This document shows positions 4,982 through 6,357 of a stretch of DNA of 6,357 nt, in pieces. The notes beneath the pieces are model-generated. The model was not told the DNA's origin and made no database searches. It worked only from the letters and a program-made list of their open reading frames with translations. This stretch comes from Patescibacteria group bacterium. GTDB lineage: Bacteria > Patescibacteriota > Minisyncoccia > Phycocordibacterales > PALSA-1337. The translations under genes and the position numbers were made by a program. Within the stretch, counting starts at the first letter, position 1; each line of letters starts with the position of its first letter. The stretch covers positions 1 through 6,357 of the forward strand of contig JAGWLE010000040.1 in assembly GCA_028864955.1 (NCBI GenBank), in the 5' to 3' direction.

Positions 4982-6357
4982 ACCGAAAGTGAACGTGTAT
5001 ATCCTGACGCCGGGCGATTTGAAAATGATCTCGAGGCGATGCTGCTCCAGTGTCGGATTTGCATACAACCTATATAATCGCGATTGATCAATCGTGAGAA
5101 CGCCGGAACCGGTAACATCATCACCCATCCATGGCGGTGGTATTGGCCGACCGTCGATGAGCACGTGCGCCGTGGCCGGTTTTCCGTCGGCCGTGAGCGC
5201 GATCATGTACACCTTTGTAGCTGCGAATGTGTAGGAGATTTCCGAGTCCGCGCCTGTTGTTTCGGCATATTCGTCGGCAATACTCCATGAACCGCCAAGA
5301 TAGAACTCATTTGCATTCATAGACGAAACGGCCGGCAAGGTAAATATTCCCTGTCCCTTTTGACCGGGTGCGCCATTGCCGAAATATTCATTGCGCATCG
5401 CCCCGAAATATGTCTCGGGACTATCCGTGAGCACGTTGACTGTCGGTACGCTCGAGGAAGCTACGGTGATAGCGCCGGCCTCGCCGAGCACCTGCTTGCG
5501 TTGGCTGAGGAGCGCCACTATAGCCGCTTCGGTTTCGCCGTAGCCGCCCTCGCCGATATGATCGTAGACAACATTTCCGTGGATATCTATGAGGTATTTG
5601 TGCGGCCAGTATTCATTGCCATAGGCATTCCAGGTGGCATACTTATTGTCCAGCACGACCGGGAATGTGATGCCGAATTGCGACAAACCCATGCGCACAT
5701 TGTTGATGTCCTGCTCAAACGAAAACTCCGGCGTGTGGATCGCCACGACTTCCAGACCCTGATCCTTGTACGAATTCCACCAACTTTCAAGGTATGGAAA
5801 TGTCCGTTGGCAGTTGATGCAGGTATAGTCGATGAAATCAACCAGGATGACTTTTTTGCCGATGAAGTCCGCCAGCTTGAATGGCGCGCTATTGAGAAAG
5901 CCGGCTGGCTCGACAATCTCCGTATAGCGCCCTTCATTCGCCAATTGAACGCCTGACAAGGCCGTTGACGTGCCGACGATCGTGCCGTCGATGCCCGCGC
6001 TATCCGCGCCAGCCAACCTCTGGTGGATCGACTGTTCGATCGAAGTGACATCAAAGAAGCCTGAACCAAGGATGGCCGTCTCAATCTTTTTGTCCAGGCC
6101 GGCAATGATGGCCACGCCAAGTATAATGAAGAGCGCACCGAGAATTCTGCGGAACCAGCCGTTCGGATTCGTGGCCCAGCCGAGACGATCGATAATCCGC
6201 TGACCGACTGATGCCACCGCAATCAAGATAATGGCTAAGCCAGCGATATACGCCAAAAGATCGATCACCCCCATGCCAAAACTTTGCGGTAAGACAGTGG
6301 CCAGTATAACGAAAAACGTCGGACTGCAGGTCGTAAACACTGGACCGAGCGCGGCGC
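4979..6357 (-). CDS. DipZ-like CcdA-thioredoxin-CBM fusion, thiol-disulfide transporter, 5' end cut by window
   Basis: Carries reducing electrons from cytoplasmic thioredoxin across the membrane to an extracytoplasmic thioredoxin domain. The frame is open to the right edge, so the real start lies outside; numbering is from the GTG at 6340, an internal Val codon. Domains: the second half of CcdA with three helices (about 6-20, 24-46, 64-82), including the intramembrane FTTCSP (C5); its partner Cys must lie upstream of the window. After a linker comes a TlpA/DipZ thioredoxin domain (about 143-283): LVDFIDYTCINCQRTFPYLE with redox pair C174/C177, VVAIHTPEFSFE, LDNKYATWNAYGNEYWPHKY with P246 in the cis-Pro position. 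A C-terminal beta-rich domain (about 306-453) begins SPETYFGAMRNEYF and ends VRIYTFTFG, matching the carbohydrate-binding-like domain of mycobacterial DipZ. Nearby msrA/msrB make an oxidative-repair context, but its orientation means it has its own promoter or upstream operon outside the window. Confidence 0.93.
   Translation of the reverse strand, partial: AALGPVFTTCSPTFFVILATVLPQSFGMGVIDLLAYIAGLAIILIAVASVGQRIIDRLGWATNPNGWFRRILGALFIILGVAIIAGLDKKIETAILGSGFFDVTSIEQSIHQRLAGADSAGIDGTIVGTSTALSGVQLANEGRYTEIVEPAGFLNSAPFKLADFIGKKVILVDFIDYTCINCQRTFPYLESWWNSYKDQGLEVVAIHTPEFSFEQDINNVRMGLSQFGITFPVVLDNKYATWNAYGNEYWPHKYLIDIHGNVVYDHIGEGGYGETEAAIVALLSQRKQVLGEAGAITVASSSVPTVNVLTDSPETYFGAMRNEYFGNGAPGQKGQGIFTLPAVSSMNANEFYLGGSWSIADEYAETTGADSEISYTFAATKVYMIALTADGKPATAHVLIDGRPIPPPWMGDDVTGSGVLTIDQSRLYRLYANPTLEQHRLEIIFKSPGVRIYTFTFG

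Noticed and set aside
5360..6222. Open frames on both strands overlapping the DipZ-like gene (5360-5956 plus, 5587-6222 minus)
   Set aside because: The DipZ frame holds the CINC motif and continuous family similarity there; the others are Arg/Ser- or His-rich shadows.
1..6357. CRISPR array, insertion sequence, phage or toxin-antitoxin module
   Set aside because: No regular repeat-spacer array, no transposase or integrase motif, no terminal inverted repeats. The orf38/msrA and PadR pairs do not resemble known toxin-antitoxin pairs.

Overview
This 6.36 kb window is compact bacterial DNA with about eight genes on both strands and almost no spare sequence. The best guess at the source is a small-genome bacterium of the Patescibacteria/CPR kind. 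The reasons are an aspartyl-tRNA synthetase of only 470 residues with no room for the usual bacterial GAD insertion domain, very short or overlapping gene junctions, promoters that appear to start transcription at the start codon, and a CcdA-thioredoxin-carbohydrate-binding (DipZ-like) fusion. The taxon is inferred; no 16S or other marker lies in the window. Stops are TAA, TAG and one TGA (msrA), so there is no sign of UGA recoding.

Layout. Positions 1-604 (minus) hold most of a membrane-anchored cyclophilin-type peptidyl-prolyl isomerase, cut by the left edge. Just upstream in the same direction (659-1663) is a DHH/DHHA1 phosphoesterase of the NrnA type. It is divergent from aspS (1710-3122, plus); the two promoters overlap within about 45 bp. 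A 264-bp stretch without a convincing gene (3123-3386) follows. Then comes a PadR-like winged-helix regulator with no clear start codon (3387-3740, plus), whose 3' end overlaps the convergent msrB by 44 bp. A minus-strand cluster reads orf38 (tiny basic protein, 4749-4633), msrA (4633-4091) and msrB (4098-3697), with 1-nt and 8-nt overlaps that suggest translational coupling. Divergent from it is a 56-residue glycine-rich membrane protein (4804-4974, plus). That gene meets, tail to tail, the DipZ-like thiol-disulfide protein (4979-6357, minus), cut by the right edge.

How they may work together. MsrA and MsrB repair the S and R forms of methionine sulfoxide in the cytoplasm. The DipZ-like protein would move thiol electrons across the membrane to an extracytoplasmic thioredoxin domain. 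The centre and right of the window therefore look like an oxidative-damage and redox neighbourhood, although dipZ is not in the msr operon. The left part is housekeeping: protein folding, nanoRNA/pAp turnover and tRNA charging.

The most notable signals are the repeated promoter geometry (a TATAxT hexamer 6-7 nt before the ATG at four genes, implying leaderless mRNAs), the 38-residue K/R-rich ORF coupled to msrA, and three RCGAAT direct repeats between two divergent promoters. I found no clear evidence of a wholly new multi-gene system.
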